Assembly (NCBI GenBank): GCA_027257055.1
Contig: JAPVLO010001012.1
Coordinates: forward strand, 62,001-126,000
DNA from: Cephalopachus bancanus
Lineage: Eukaryota; Chordata; Mammalia; Primates; Tarsiidae
DNA length: 64,000 nucleotides
Direction of reading: 5' to 3'
A model generated the notes under the pieces. The model had not been told where the DNA came from, ran no database searches, and was given only the letters and a program-made list of their open reading frames with translations. Positions 48,561 to 61,103 of the stretch are shown piece by piece. The position numbers were made by a program, and so were the translations under genes. How positions within the stretch are numbered: position 1 is the first letter of the stretch; the number at the start of each line of letters is the position of its first letter.

Positions 48561-50245
48561 TGCTGTTAAACAATTTTTAAACACATATGACAATGTAGCC
48601 ATGGGATCTTTATATTTTTCTTCTTCTTTGCAAGATCCAGTGATATATACTTTATATTCTTTCGGTTTTTCTATCACTATATAACTCTTCTGGAAGATAC
48701 AGTGATATCTGTGTCTATGGCAACACCTTCAGGCAGCAGTTACTATAATACACATCAAGCTTACCATTAGCTGAGGCCAATAATCCTGACCCTTTATCCG
48801 AAGAGGATGGCAGCTCTGTGGTGCTTGGATAATCTCAGTTCAGCTTTTCTTCAGCTAAATGGTCTCTGAAGGATCATTATGCTTTTTAATATAATAGAAA
48901 TTAGACAACATACACACATACATATGCTCACTCTGCTCATCATAATTGTACCTCAAGATCAAAGAAGCAGTGATGAAAATCTCACCACAATACCAAAAAA
49001 CCCAGTGTCTCTTATTTTAGCTGATAGAAAAAGTTTTAATAAGTTTTACCAAAGGCTGTTTTTTACACCAAGCAGAGACTCTATGAGAAAACAAATTTAC
49101 TAAAAGATAAATCCAACAAAGTTCACATTTGTTGAAGAACAGGGAAATTTACAAGAAGCATGGCTAGACAGAGCAATCTGTACAGCTTCCACTAATGGAG
49201 AACCAATCTAACTTCAAAGTCATACTTACACTTGTTTACTATCTTTACACAGATAGACCAACAACCTACTGTGACATTTCAAACTCTTGCAACAAATCTT
49301 TATGTATGGCTTTAGAGAAAAGTCAGAAATGATGATCATTTATACATGTTCAGAAATATAACAATGAAGGATACTAATTATTTCATGCAAAAATTGACAT
49401 TAAAAGAAGTATGGAATACATTATCCTTCTCATTTTCATGAGAATTTTACTTAGGGCTAGGGTTATAATGAAGGAATGTCTGCAACTTACATTTGGTGGT
49501 TCCAGAGCCTATTACAGTCTTAAATTGTTAGTTGAATTTATTTACAACTGAGCTATCTCAATAACCACTTTCCAATTTCTTTGAGACTGGTTTGTTGCCC
49601 AGAAAGATTCAAAGCGGGCAAAAATCTATCAAAGAGGATGCTTCCACACAATGACATTACACTGGTAGGAGAATTTGAAGTTTGGATATTTTATTGATGA
49701 TAACCAGTTTATAGCCCAAATTTTTCCAGATACTCGTAGTCAATGTTGGAGCCCTCAAATAGACACCGAGGCACATAGACAGTCAATTTCATACCATGGT
49801 CATCAGAATAACGATTTGGTGTATAACAACAGCACTGAAAGCTATTTTTTTGAGGTACTCTATAGAATTTGAAGCAGTTTAAAGCAGTCCCTACCCAGTG
49901 GTTTAGCAATCTAATTAAGCACCTAATTTTGAAAATTGAGCCCTTGATGTTATCACTTACTAAGCAGATGGCTGATTGCAAGAAGGGGATGGGAGAAAGT
50001 GGGAATGAGAACCAAAAAACCTAACAGAAGTTACTTGGTAACTCACCCTGACAGTAGAAACCAGCAGAAATCAGAGAACAGCTTGAACTATGGCTTAATG
50101 TTGGCCTTTGAGAGTTGTCAGCACTCTAAAAATATGTCATTTTAATTAAATACAAATAATTGGAGAAGCACAGATTTTTAGCCTAGCTTAGGTGGGTTGG
50201 GAAAGGGAATTTTGTTAGTTATTTGTAATTTTTATCAACAATTTC
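48561..50245. other. Mostly single-copy-looking sequence, nothing recognised
   Basis: No gene, RNA or named repeat. Frames of 65-90 residues near 49675-49981 overlap on opposite strands and lack any family resemblance. Confidence 0.4.
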
Positions 50246-50249
50246 TGGT

Positions 50250-50570
50250 TCTTCATCTGGCCAAATGGTCGAGTTATACTATCCTATCTCCTTAGAATTG
50301 GATGTGGTCATTTGATTAATTTTGATTATTGAAATATCAGCAAAAGTAACCTGTGCCATTTTGAGATGGAAGCTTTAAGAGTCAGTGTGCAACATAGTGA
50401 CTTTTTTTTCCTTTTCTCTGCCACAGTGACTGGCAATGTTCTGGATTACAGACTTTAGTAGCTTGGGAAAGTGAGAAATAGATTCTGATATTTCAAGCTA
50501 CTGAGACATCAGAATTGTTTGTTTCAACAATAAAATATTCTGGTCTATACTGACTGTTATAGGGACCATA
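50250..50570 (+). mobile_element. Possible old MLT1-related LTR
   Basis: The last 100 bases (agctactgagacatcagaat near 50495, then a tttgtttcaacaataaaata stretch and tctatactgac) resemble the 3' end of MaLR/ERVL-type LTRs. The left boundary is vague. Confidence 0.4.
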
Positions 50571-52655
50571 GAACTCATTTCTGAGTAAGAAGATAAATAA
50601 TGTTTACTAAGATGAAGCCTTATTTTTATATCTGAGGGGGATGGACACACCATCTAGCTCTTTCGTTAACTGATAGAGCAAAAATGTTGCATACCTTGGA
50701 CCAAAAATACCCTCCTAAAGCTGGATCCACAAATTGTTGCACATATATCTAAATTGATTAATGCTTTTAGTTTATATTTTTATGCAAAATTTGCATTAGA
50801 GAGAGTTTCAAATGAAATTAAAGAATAAAATATACAGCAAATTAATTTAGAATTCTCCTGGAACATTATGTCATAGTACAAAACGAGTCATACATATAAC
50901 TGCTTTGGTTGTGCCCTATAGCTATTAATTTTTTTCAGTTGGCATTGAGAAAATAGAAGAATCTGTTCCTTGAATATTCAAGAAGTTTTTTGTATGATGA
51001 CATAATCAGTATACTATAGTGTCTTACAGTATTGACCTCATTTTATTCATCAAATGTAGTTGTGAAAAACAGTCTTGGAAAGGGAATGTGCATATTAAAT
51101 CATATTTGCTTACTGACTTCTTTTATAATTTTAGAATTGCTTTCTTATTAGAAAGAAAGCATGCTTGTTTGAAAATAGAATGTAAACTACATTTTCAAAG
51201 TCTAACATTCACTCAGGAAGAGCGTCATCTTGGCACTTATGTATCTTATAGAATATCTCACAGTATGTTTGACAAATGGACAAATCATTCTGCTAGCTCT
51301 ATTGTTTGTTCACTAGTCCTTCAACTAGAATCTACTGAATGCCTTCTATGTACTGTGCAAGATACAAAGATAAAAAAAGCATGGTTCCTACCCCCAAAAT
51401 GGTAGTTGCATAATTATTTAGAATATATATTGAATATTAAAATTCACTATAGTTATTTTATGTCTTTGAAAATTCTTACTCCATTAAACTTAAGCTCAAA
51501 ATCAAGGCACCATACTGACACTTCATAAACACAACAGAGTACACTAGCTAAAAAGTTGTCATGAGTATATCTATGCTGAATTCAACAACTTTTAAGTAGT
51601 TATTAATTAGTACTAGCAATAGGGCTGCTGTAATTTCTCAAGTCTTTGGCAAGTGCAAGGCATATCATCACTCCATTTTTCTTCGATATTTTTTCCTAAA
51701 TAGACAGCAAGTAGGTATTTCTAGTACTGAGTGGCAACTAGAAATTGTGTAAACAAAAGCAGAATAGATCTTATAAAGTAGATCTTATAAAAGAACCAAA
51801 CTGCACAAAGTTTAAAGCATTAAGTAATACATGTACCTCTAATCAGACAAGAGTTTGAATTCAGGGGCATTGTCCAGGGCAGCAAGTTTAATACCAGCTA
51901 TAAGCATGAAAATTCTGGAGTACAGGAGGACAGATGAGTTAAGAACAGAGGCACTAGGAAGCAAATAAACATAGAGATAATATATTATTCTGGGACACCG
52001 GTTGCTTAATGTCTAGCCACTTTACACTCCTTCCCAGTCCTTCCTCTCACTGTTCTAGGGGAAAGTTACTGAAACATACACGGGTAGAGACCTGTTGCTA
52101 AGCTTCCCAGGATCAGTCTTATAAACCACATTTTTTTCAGTGTTTAGGATACTAGAGGCCTACCCAAGTTAATAGAGGTGACCTCCAGATTTCCTAAGTA
52201 TGAAGACTTTTCTACACATAATATGGATTCTTTATGTCTTGGAACAATTACTAGCTAGGAAAGGGAGGAAAGCCATATATGAACTTCTAAGAAAAGGAGA
52301 ACAATATGTGAACTTTCAAAAAGGACTAGACCTTTATTTTTGCTTGAAGTGAGACCTATTATATGACTGATTATAAACTATACAATGAAACTCTGTGATA
52401 TATTGAGGCATGGCCCATTTTCCTTGGTGCAGGGCCACCATAGACATGTGAATAATACTAGAAGCCCAAGAAAACAAGAGATAGAAAGCAGGAAAGTAAA
52501 TTATAGAGTGACAAATTAAGAATCAGTGTCCAGGGAACTAGCAAGAGCAGAAGGACCTGAGATAAACTCTGAAACTAGAACTGTGGCTATTTGCTTTCTG
52601 TCCTATTTTATACTCCCTGTTGTGCTGAGTTAGGCAGGGGTTTCAGAAGAGTGTT
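50571..52655. other. Mostly single-copy-looking sequence
   Basis: No gene recognised; a 128-residue frame at 51019-51405 shows no domain, codon bias or family resemblance. 51310-51400 resembles an ancient repeat end (tctactgaatgccttctatg...). A small direct duplication, tagatcttataaa, occurs near 51765-51790. Confidence 0.4.
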
Positions 52656-53066
52656 TATAGCCAGCAGGAGGGGTAGGGCCCTGCTGAGGCTGCTAGCTAC
52701 TGTTTAAGCTAAGGGCAAAGACACCAGGCCTTTTGGGAGGTCCTTGCATCAGTCTTTAAAAGATTTTTGTTACTTTGGTGACTCCTTTGAAGGCAGGAGA
52801 GATGTTGCAGGCAATATGGCACCTGGTGGAAGAGCTGGAGCATGAGAACATGCGAGTCATACAGATAAGTAATCCCATTTGCTTACTTTATTAATTGAGT
52901 CAATCCAAAACAAAATTAAATCAATACAAAAAGCATGATCAACTTGTAATATCAGATTAATGGTCTTGCTGATAAATATTTACATTGTTTATTCATGATT
53001 AGGACATCTTTTTTATAGATTCTAATCTATAAAAAAGGAGGAGCCCTACCCCTCCTGCTGGCTATA
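52656..53066. repeat. 24-bp inverted repeat, arms 363 bp apart, with a palindrome beside one arm
   Basis: The 24-base segment at 52656-52679 (starting tatagccagcaggagg) reappears exactly as its reverse complement at 53043-53066. Immediately before the second arm sits a perfect hairpin at 53008-53037 with 14-bp arms (cttttttatagatt / aatctataaaaaag) and a 2-base loop. Confidence 0.97.
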
Positions 53067-53069
53067 CCA

Positions 53070-53900
53070 CATTCAAGTGGTAAGAAGCATGTTCTCTTCA
53101 AACTCCTATAAGATTACTATTAAGCACTGCCCAATTTTAGTCAGCTGAAGTTCAGCTGCTTACATTTTCAGTGTGAAAGTGAATGAACTAAAGGTGTTTT
53201 TAAAAACTCTGTTCTGAATCTCCCTGGACTAGCAGAGCAAAGTATTTTGCTCTGCCCTCACCTAATCAAAGAAAAGCTTTGTGATTCTGCTTTGAGGAGT
53301 AGGTGTGGTCTTTGCTAAAGAGGATATAAAGGAAGCAATAGACAGACAGGCTGGGCTATTGTCCTGGGGCAACTAACATTCTAGGTCCTTTACATAATCC
53401 TGGAAACAGAATCCTGGTGTCATGAGGTGGGAGTGTTAAATTCAAAATTAGATAAAGCTCCTAGTCTGAATCCAGTCTTTGATTTATTTATGTATATGGC
53501 TGTGTATACAAAAGCAAGAATCATTTTAGAGGGTGTTATGTCTCTAGATTTTTCTGGAAAATAAAGTAAACTTTGCTCATCAAATAATAACTGCTGATGG
53601 TAATAGTTATAACAATAAATAAGCTGGTATTTTGCAATGCTAACCAAACATACATACCAGGCACTGTACCAGGTTTTTTTTTTTTGTTTGTTTTTTCTCT
53701 TTCATTTGTAACTAATCTGCAAGATGAGGATACACCACAGAATGGTAGTGGGGTCACTTGCTGTCTATCTCAAAGGAATAAAAAGAAAAAGAGAGGAAGT
53801 AAATGACATTAAACAGAGAAAAGCAATGGATTACTCTATATTTGCTTTATTAAAGAGTATGTGAAATAGAGAAGCAATCCAGGAAGCCAAGCATATGAAG
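53070..53900. other. No recognisable feature
   Basis: No supportable gene or named repeat. A T-run lies at about 53674-53684. Confidence 0.4.
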
Positions 53901-53904
53901 ATAA

Positions 53905-54115
53905 TAATAAAAACAATATCCAACATTTACTGAGTACTTGTTGTGTAGCAGATTTCCTATTAAAAGGCATTACATAAATTATATCATGTACTTCTCAGTG
54001 TAGATATAATGAAATTGAGGTTTAAGGAAGTTAATTACATCAAGATCATCCAGCTAAGTGACAGAGACAATATTGAAACTCAGTTGCTTCTGACTCCAAA
54101 GACTATCTAAGCTTC
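53905..54115 (-). mobile_element. MIR SINE
   Basis: Reversed MIR: aacatttactgagtacttgt near 53922, a gaaattgaggtttaaggaag core near 54011, then catccagctaagtgacagag near 54047 and ttgcttctgactccaaagac. Confidence 0.85.
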
Positions 54116-54735
54116 TAAACTTTGCTAAGGACTTCCAAGCAACTGTGTCATACTGATAAGAGTTGTCTGTGGGAATAAAGAGAATGACCAGTAACTCAGT
54201 CTCTGAGTCAGACAACGCAAGATGCTTAACTTCAGCCATTTTGTAGGTAAGAGGTTATCTCCAAGTTCATATTGCAAGCTGGAGAAATATTAGTTTCTGC
54301 ATGAAAATACTAGCTTAATGGATTTTTAAAATGTGCTAATTACATGTTTTAATGTTAACTCTGTGGTAAGAAAGCTGCTTTCATATTTTATATATTCCCA
54401 TGAGTGCTATCAAAGGAGAAAAGGCCAACAAAGGCCACATTCTCACGAACCAGACAGCAATTCTTATTGGCAGCAAACTTGCTGCAATATTCTGTTACAC
54501 AGGGAGTATACTAGCCTGGTATGTACTGATTGTCAAGAAAATAGAGTTCTGAATTAAAAGGACTACTGTGTCTTTTAGGGAAGCTGAAAGAGTATTACCC
54601 TAACATAAAAGCATCAAAACTCAAACCAAAAAGATTTACAGAGCAAAAGTCATGAGTGTCTTCTAGAGAACTATAAAAGCTCAATGTGCTTTTGCCTTCT
54701 CTTGAGCCACTTCAATTATTTGATTATTGTCATTT
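54116..54735. other. No recognisable feature
   Basis: No supportable gene or named repeat. Confidence 0.4.
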
Positions 54736-54739
54736 TCAT

Positions 54740-54965
54740 CATCATCATAACTGAAATATATTGCACACTTATCACATATTAAGCACTATATGTATAATAA
54801 TTCATTGAATCTGCACAGCATACTATGTGGTGACTACTATTATTGTTATTTTTTTATATTTGAAGGAACAATGGCAATTAGTGATTAGATTACTTGCCTT
54901 TGGTCACAAAGGTAGCAAATTTAGATCTGAAATTCTTCACACAGTCTGACTTATGTCATTTATTA
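54740..54965 (-). mobile_element. MIR SINE
   Basis: Reversed MIR with ttgcacacttatcacatatt near 54761, a tggtgactactattattgtt stretch near 54828, and a ttgcctttggtcacaaaggt core near 54893. Confidence 0.75.
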
Positions 54966-55545
54966 ACCATTACATCTTTTCCTGAAACTCAAATGGCAGG
55001 TGAGAGTATCACTATCATTAACCTGGGGCTGTCAATTTCAGTATTAAAATAATATTCATGGTTACATATCTCCCCTGGCCTGGATACAGATACATATACT
55101 GGATATGAGAAAGATATGTTGGGCAGTTGCCTTAATATGATCAAATATGAGTGAGTTATAAACAGTATGAATAGAAGAAAATTTAAAGGGTACACCAATA
55201 CATGCATATAAAATTAATTGCTTAAAAGAAGGACCACTCTATTCTAATTGTTTTATGTGCAAATGATCTTTCCTTTTCTGCTGCTCTTTGGCTAATGGAT
55301 CAAGAGAAATACAAATGAAAGAAGGAGAACTGCAAATAGCATCACACTGCAAATAATAGCTGGACCTTAATCCAAAGATACTGTAGGTATACATATTTTA
55401 AGAAAGTGACTGCTAGTTGTACATAAATCATTTGAAAAACCATATACACCATATCATAAGTTTTTGATATAAAACCCAAATGGAATGCAATTCTTCAAAT
55501 TCTAGTTTCACTAATTTGAAATGGCAACATTGACACAATTTAGTA
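54966..55545. other. No recognisable feature
   Basis: No supportable gene or named repeat. Confidence 0.4.
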
Positions 55546-55549
55546 AATT

Positions 55550-55720
55550 CTAGCTGTGAGTTAGGTACTATACACTTAAGCCCAAATGATTTCTTTAAGT
55601 TTTACAAAAATGCTTCAAAGTATATGCTTATTTTAAAGTAAAAAACCTTAGGCTAAAATAAATAAAATTCCAAAAATCATACTAATAGTTAAAAACTGGA
55701 CTTTGATCTTAAGGGGAATG
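55550..55720 (-). mobile_element. MIR SINE fragment
   Basis: A diverged reversed MIR: gtgagttaggtactatacac near 55556, ttttacaaaaatgcttcaaa near 55599 and a caaaaatcatactaatagtt stretch near 55672. Confidence 0.6.
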
Positions 55721-55799
55721 GATAGGATCTAGTACTTTTTACCTACTATCTGCTAGATATTGACCTAGGTAACTGTACTGCCAGATACCAAAGACTCCA

Positions 55800-56370
55800 C
55801 AAGGCAAGTCACTGTTTCTGAGAGGCCAAAGAAATGACCCAGAAACAACAAACAGATACATGGGCTTTATTCAAGAACTTAGATGCAGGAAAAGTGGCCC
55901 AGTAGTAGTTGGCTGGACAGGAAGAAACTACTTCTGATTGTAAAAGGCGCACAGGTTATATAGCATTTTACGTAGGGCAAATAAGCAAATTTTACTCTTA
56001 GAGACTTTACTTCTCCTTTTTTTCATTTTTTGTTTTATGGTCAGACTGGTTGAATGCACACTGACAGCTCATGAACCAGCAAATAGAATCGCAGAATATG
56101 TTTAGGTATCAGCAGTGTGGTATACATGAAACTAAGACTCTGTGTTTGATGAACTACATACATTTCTGAGCCAAGTAGGCACATAGCTCAAAAGACACTG
56201 ACAGGTGGCCAAATGATGTTTCCCAAAATATAACTATATTCAGTAAAGGATGGATAGAATGTGTCTAGCCAATAATGCAGGTTTTAGTTCTATCCCCAGA
56301 GAAAGGGGTTACAGAGAGTTTTGATAAAATATTAATAATTTTGCACATTCATGACCTAACACCAAAAATA
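55800..56370 (-). mobile_element. Possible reversed LTR
   Basis: The plus strand contains tgggctttattcaagaactt near 55862 (reversed AATAAA) and, about 90 bases on, caggttatatagcattt (a reversed TATA-like block). That spacing and order fit the R/U5-to-U3 end of a reversed LTR. The start TGTTTCTG near 55812 and an end near CCTAACA at 56360 are tentative. Family not recognised. Confidence 0.35.
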
Positions 56371-56630
56371 TCTTTCTCTTCTGTTTTTTAAAGAAAACTT
56401 TTTATCAGAGAATAGTTTAAACAATTCACCTAAAGTTGAAGAGCAAGTAAGATGAACTCCAGGGACTGTCATTTTTCAGAGGCATGTTTTGCATTAAATT
56501 TGGATACCTTGTTAAAAATGGGTTTTCTTTTTCTTTTTGCAGAACATGTCTTTTTTTTTCTTTACTTTTATAGCAAGTTTAAAATACCATTAAAAATCGA
56601 GTGGTCAGTGACTTTAAAATAGATTTGTTT

Positions 56631-56948
56631 CCAGCCAGGCGTGGTGGCTCACGTCAGTAATTCCAGCACTTTGGAAGACCAAGGCGAGATAATTGCTTGA
56701 GTCCAGGAGTTCGAGACCAATGTGGGCAACATAGCGAGACCACATCTCTATGAAAAAGAATAAGAAAATTAGCCTTAGCCGAGTGTGGTGGCATGCGTGT
56801 GTAGTCTCAATTACTCAGGAAGCTGAGGTGGAGGGACCGCCTGAGCGCAGGAGGTCAATGCTGCGGTGAGCTGTGATCATGCCACTGCACTCCAGCCTGG
56901 GACAATAGAGTGAAACCTCACTGAAAAAAATAAAAATAAAATAAAATA
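56631..56948 (+). mobile_element. AluJ-like SINE
   Basis: Forward dimeric Alu, gccaggcgtggtggctcacg at the start, with a gaaaaagaataagaaaatta linker and a tail of AAATA units. It retains the ancestral gagctgtgatcatgccactg right arm rather than the lineage hairpin. Older copy. Confidence 0.95.
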
Positions 56949-57328
56949 CATATATTTCTGGCCATTGAGAAAACTTGCTGTTCATGTGTTCTGGTGGTGA
57001 TTATTTGCCATTTAGGGGATAATAAAAGGTTGAAATTTTTTTTTCCCAAGAAGGAATCCTGCAGAGCTCTGACTAAAAAAGACACAGCAGTTTGAAACAG
57101 CTGCTCAAGGGTGTAATAACCCCTTTGCGTGTACCAGTATTTTGAACTAAACTACAATGTAGCAAAGTCATAAAAGTCTTCTCCTGTCTTCAATTCACAT
57201 AAAGACAAACCCAACATAATCCTTTTGGATTCATTCAACATCCTTCCCCTTTTTCTTACAAACATAAAGTATCTCTTCTTCACTCTTCACCTGCCACTTC
57301 ACATGTCTATTTATTGGTGGATAATATC
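56949..57328. other. No recognisable feature
   Basis: No supportable gene or named repeat. Confidence 0.4.
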
Positions 57329-57336
57329 CTCTAAAT

Positions 57337-57862
57337 CAGCGGTTCCCAACATTTTCAGCATCAGGGTCCATTTTCATGGAAGACAATTTTTCTACAGACT
57401 AGGGTGGCGGAGAAGAGAGAGGATGGTTTTGAGATGATTCAAGCATATTACATTTATTGTGCACTTTATTTATATTATTATTACATTGTAATTTATAATG
57501 AAATCATTATACAACTCATCATAATGCAGAATCAATGGAAGCCCTGAGCTGCTTTTCCTGCAACTAGATGGTCCCATCTGGAGATGATGGGAGACAGTGA
57601 CGCCTGAAGTGCGTTGCATATGTCCAGTCTACTCCATAATCTCTTTTTGGTTACTAACACTGCAGAAAACCCCATTTCACAAAGATAGGATGTTGGAAAC
57701 AGAAACACGCTTTTCAGTGCTAATCTGACAGGAGGCAGAGCTCAAGCAGTAATGCCAGTGAAGGGAAGTGGCTGTAAATACAGATTAAGCTTTGCTCACT
57801 TTATGCTCACCTCTTGCTGTGCGGCCTGGTTCTTAATGTGGCCTGGGAGTTGGAGATCCCTG
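57337..57862 (-). mobile_element. MER1A-like hAT (Charlie3-group) DNA transposon
   Basis: Mirrored ends cagcggttcccaac and ggagatccctg are flanked by the 8-bp duplications ctctaaat (57329-57336) and ctctaaac (57863-57870), the hAT target length. The interior has the ttacatttattgtgcacttt block near 57450. About 90 bases near 57640-57720 look like residual autonomous-element sequence. Non-coding. Confidence 0.85.
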
Positions 57863-57870
57863 CTCTAAAC

Positions 57871-58330
57871 TTTGCAACTCAAAGTGCGCTTTGTGGACTA
57901 TCACATCATCATCATCATCTGCACTTTTGTTAGAAATTGCAGTCTATCACACTCAGTGATCTATCACAGAAACAAAGAACTGAGTACCACATGTTCTCAC
58001 TCATAAGTGAACCCTGAATATTTATCATAACACTACATGAAAGAAATTGGCAGTAGGGGATCACTGCCAGGGGAGGGAGGGGGTCACATAACACTAATAA
58101 GGGTACCTGATCCCAAACCAGGCAAAGTGAGGACCAATCGGAGGCCCAAACTTCACCTGTATGATGATCACTTATGTACCCAACCCTGAATTGTACCCCA
58201 CATGTTTAAAATTTAAAAAAAGAAATTGCAGAATCCCTGGCCCTATTTCATACCTATTGAATAAGAATTAGCATTTTAACAAGATTTCCAGGTTATTCAT
58301 ATGCACATTAAAATTTGATAAGCACTGTTT
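57871..58330 (+). mobile_element. MER5A-like hAT element split by an L1
   Basis: The left part (57875-57942: caactcaaagtgcgctttgt...gttagaaattgcag) and the right part (58232-58330: aatccctggccc...aaatttgataagcactg) join into one MER5A-like sequence when the L1 and one duplication are removed. Confidence 0.75.
57943..58220 (+). mobile_element. Lineage L1, severely 5' truncated
   Basis: Only the last 278 bases, mainly 3' UTR: tctatcacactcagtgatct at the start, a G-rich tract at 58056-58083, and the end gtaccccacatgtttaaaat plus A run. The perfect 11-bp target-site duplication agaaattgcag is at 57932-57942 and 58221-58231. It is the best reference for the 3' end of this L1 family. Confidence 0.95.
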
Positions 58331-58337
58331 TTTAATA

Positions 58338-58500
58338 GTTTCTCAACCCTGGCTTACCATTAAAATATCTATAGAAGAGGTTTAAAAAATACTAATGTCT
58401 AACCCTAACTTCCCTTCTCTTCTACTTTTCCCCAAAATTTAGATTTAAATGGCTTGATGTGAAGTCTGGTGATACAATTGTGTAGTCCAGAAAAGATACA
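58338..58500 (+). mobile_element. Second hAT-Charlie-type fragment
   Basis: Begins tagtttctcaaccctggctt and continues aatatctatagaagaggttt...actaatgtctaac, resembling the short mirrored hAT elements of the MER5/MER20 size class. The right end is unclear. Confidence 0.5.
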
Positions 58501-58513
58501 AATGTATATGAAT

Positions 58514-58572
58514 TATATATATATATATATGTACACACACACATATATATAAAGATACATACACATATGTAA
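58514..58572. repeat. TA/CA-rich microsatellite
   Basis: Alternating (TA)n, (CA)n and (TA)n over about 58 bases. Confidence 0.95.
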
Positions 58573-61005
58573 TTTCAGATGTTGAGATATTTCAACTCAT
58601 TGCACTTGGCTATGAGTAACCCACATTTGCTCTACTCCCATTCATTCCTAACTTTTACTTCTGATACCAAGTTGCTATCTTTTACCTTATTCTGTTAATG
58701 ACGGTCAATGTCTTTGAGAAACAAATCGAACACTCTCCAAATAAGTATTGCTGCTTTGTCACTGAGCAAAATTGTCTTTCGATTGTATTCTTAAATAGTA
58801 GCTAGTAGCACTTCAAATCTGAGGCCTGAGTATTTGGCATGTGGCAAGTTTGGGGCCAGCTGAGATGCAACTCTAAAGTGGGCAACCAAAGAATATCTGA
58901 CTTGACAATTAACTTTAAACTACTCATTAAGAGTAGAATTTCTAGTTACCCATCAACCCTGATCAATTGTTACTAACTCTGCTATTAAAAGGTACCCACA
59001 GATGGCCAATCATATTTACAAATGTATTTGTTAGATCTACACAAAACTCCTTTTTGTCTTCTTGGTGAATCAGTAAGTTCTTATTAGAAAAATAACAAAT
59101 AATCTTTTATTAAGAATACTAACCCCAAAGTTCTTTGTCACTCATATTGATATAATAGGTAGTTCCAAAGGAATTATGGATTAAGAGAAACGTGAATCAT
59201 AATACTTAGTTTTCTATAAAGTTGCTCTGTTCATTATGCAAAATCTAGTGCAATGTTTCTCAGTCACATTAAATTGAGCAGGAGTACAAAAATGATCACA
59301 TTTTCTTTAAAGTGATTAAAGTGATATTTTCACCCTGAATAAAGCAGGAGAAATACACTGACAATTTTCATTATAACCACTGAATCACTTCTCAACAGGC
59401 TAGAAATAACCATCTTAAATCTATGTTCTTGTCACTTTGAAATACACTGTGTGTGTGTGTGTTTGTGTGTGTGTGTATTTTTCATGGTTTTGTTGAAAAC
59501 AAATTTTTAGGTAACAAATATTTATAACTTTGCTGGGTTAATTTTGAAAAACCAATAGTTTCTCATTTTTTAAATGAGCAATAATACATTTAAATGAATT
59601 TTTAAAAATTTTGTTCTAGTTTAGTTTTGTTGCTGTAGTTATATCACAGTCCCACCTTTATCCTCACCCCAGGAAAAGCCAAAGTTACAAATAATACTTA
59701 CAGACTAAATGGATCTGGATATTTTATACCAAAATCCAAATGTTAATAGATGAGAATTTTTCAGGTCAGTGGAAGAAGAGACTTCAAAAAAGTTCTTTAA
59801 GTCATTTCTCTTCTCTAAGGCATGGCATGTGTCACACTGTGAAACTCTCCAAGTGAACATCTTATAATGAAAGTACAGAGTACTCTGGGGTTGTGCACAA
59901 AGAAGATACTAACTAATGGAAATCACTGCAACATTTGTCTACAAGATTCTTTTGGAAGTTGATAATGTGCTATGAAAATACCACCTTAATGCCCTAAAAC
60001 ATTCTGTTTGGACTGGAGCGACTTGCTTCCAGCAGTCACAATCAACTTGAACAAACTGAACATAGAATAACAAGAGCTTAGGGTCAGAGGCCTTGGAAGC
60101 TTATTAATATGGCTTTGAACACGAATAGCAGTTTTTTTTTCAATGTAGACCACCCTTCTGATCAGTTTTGACCAGGGACCAAAAACTGGCATAGTAGATC
60201 TTAGCAGGCCCATGTTATTGGGTGAAATTTATGAAACTAGCACTTCCCAGAGCACTAAGCATGAAGCAGAGGCTCAATTACTGACTTGTGAATTTAATTT
60301 AAAAATTTGTATCTAAAAGCTGAGTGGGGGAGGTAGGTGGGTAGGAATGGGATGAACTGCATTTGACTCTAGTAGCAATGCCAGACAATTACAGACTGGA
60401 ATGCTACTGTTTTGACAGACTTACTGACATTACCTGAAGGTAAGTCACCAAATAGCTATGATCTTGAATTGTCCATGTCAGGAAGATCCCCCTCTAAATC
60501 AATCCTCTGTCTTCCTGATTGTGAGATCTCTATCTGATGTACATTAGATTCTTGAAAACTAAGTGAGAGTGCCAAGAGAATATGTTAGCAGCCATAATTA
60601 TAGGCTTGTAAATGAACAAAGTTATGGCAACTTGGCCCTGAAATTTATTCTGTAGCAATGTCTTTGAATGTCCTGGACTGGAGGAGTCATTTTCTTTTTT
60701 TTTTTTTTCTTTTTAGTTTTGTCCTTTGCTGCCTATTTGACTCTTTCCCCTACTTGATTGTCACAAGCAGCTAAGCTAGGTTCATTCTTAGAAGCTGGCC
60801 TGAGAAGCTTGGAGTACCTGGAAACAGACATTGTAGAAAACCCCCAGGCACTGCTTCTCTTTCTCTCTCTCTCTCTCCCTTCCTTCCTCTCTCCTTCCTT
60901 TTGTTTAGTTGGCAAGTTGAGATGGTTAGAAGTGGGGTCTGCACAGGTTTGAAAAGGCCTAGGGTAGGACATAAGTCACTGAGGATGCACATTGTGGTAG
61001 GAGAC
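58573..61005. other. Mostly single-copy-looking sequence
   Basis: No gene or named repeat found. A (TG)n run is at about 59448-59476, a T-rich run at about 60690-60710 and a (CT)n/(TTCC)n run at about 60857-60900. Confidence 0.45.
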
Positions 61006-61009
61006 CAAT

Positions 61010-61102
61010 CTTAACTGTAATAAAGTTACTTAACCTTTCTATGTTACAATTTCCTTATTTCTAAAATGTGGATAAATAAAGGCACTTAACTCAAAGTCTC
61101 TT
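61010..61102 (+). mobile_element. MIR SINE, left part
   Basis: agttacttaacctttctatg near 61024, followed by a tttccttatttctaaaatgtgg region, is the MIR core. The second half is displaced beyond the Alu: 61397-61470 (caatgaggatgtgtacagtg...) fits the remaining MIR sequence. Confidence 0.65.
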
Positions 61103-61103
61103 T

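Noticed and set aside
51019..51405. A 128-residue plus-strand frame in apparently unique sequence.
   Set aside because: No domain, no splice-site context, AT-rich composition throughout, and its end overlaps an ancient repeat-like motif.
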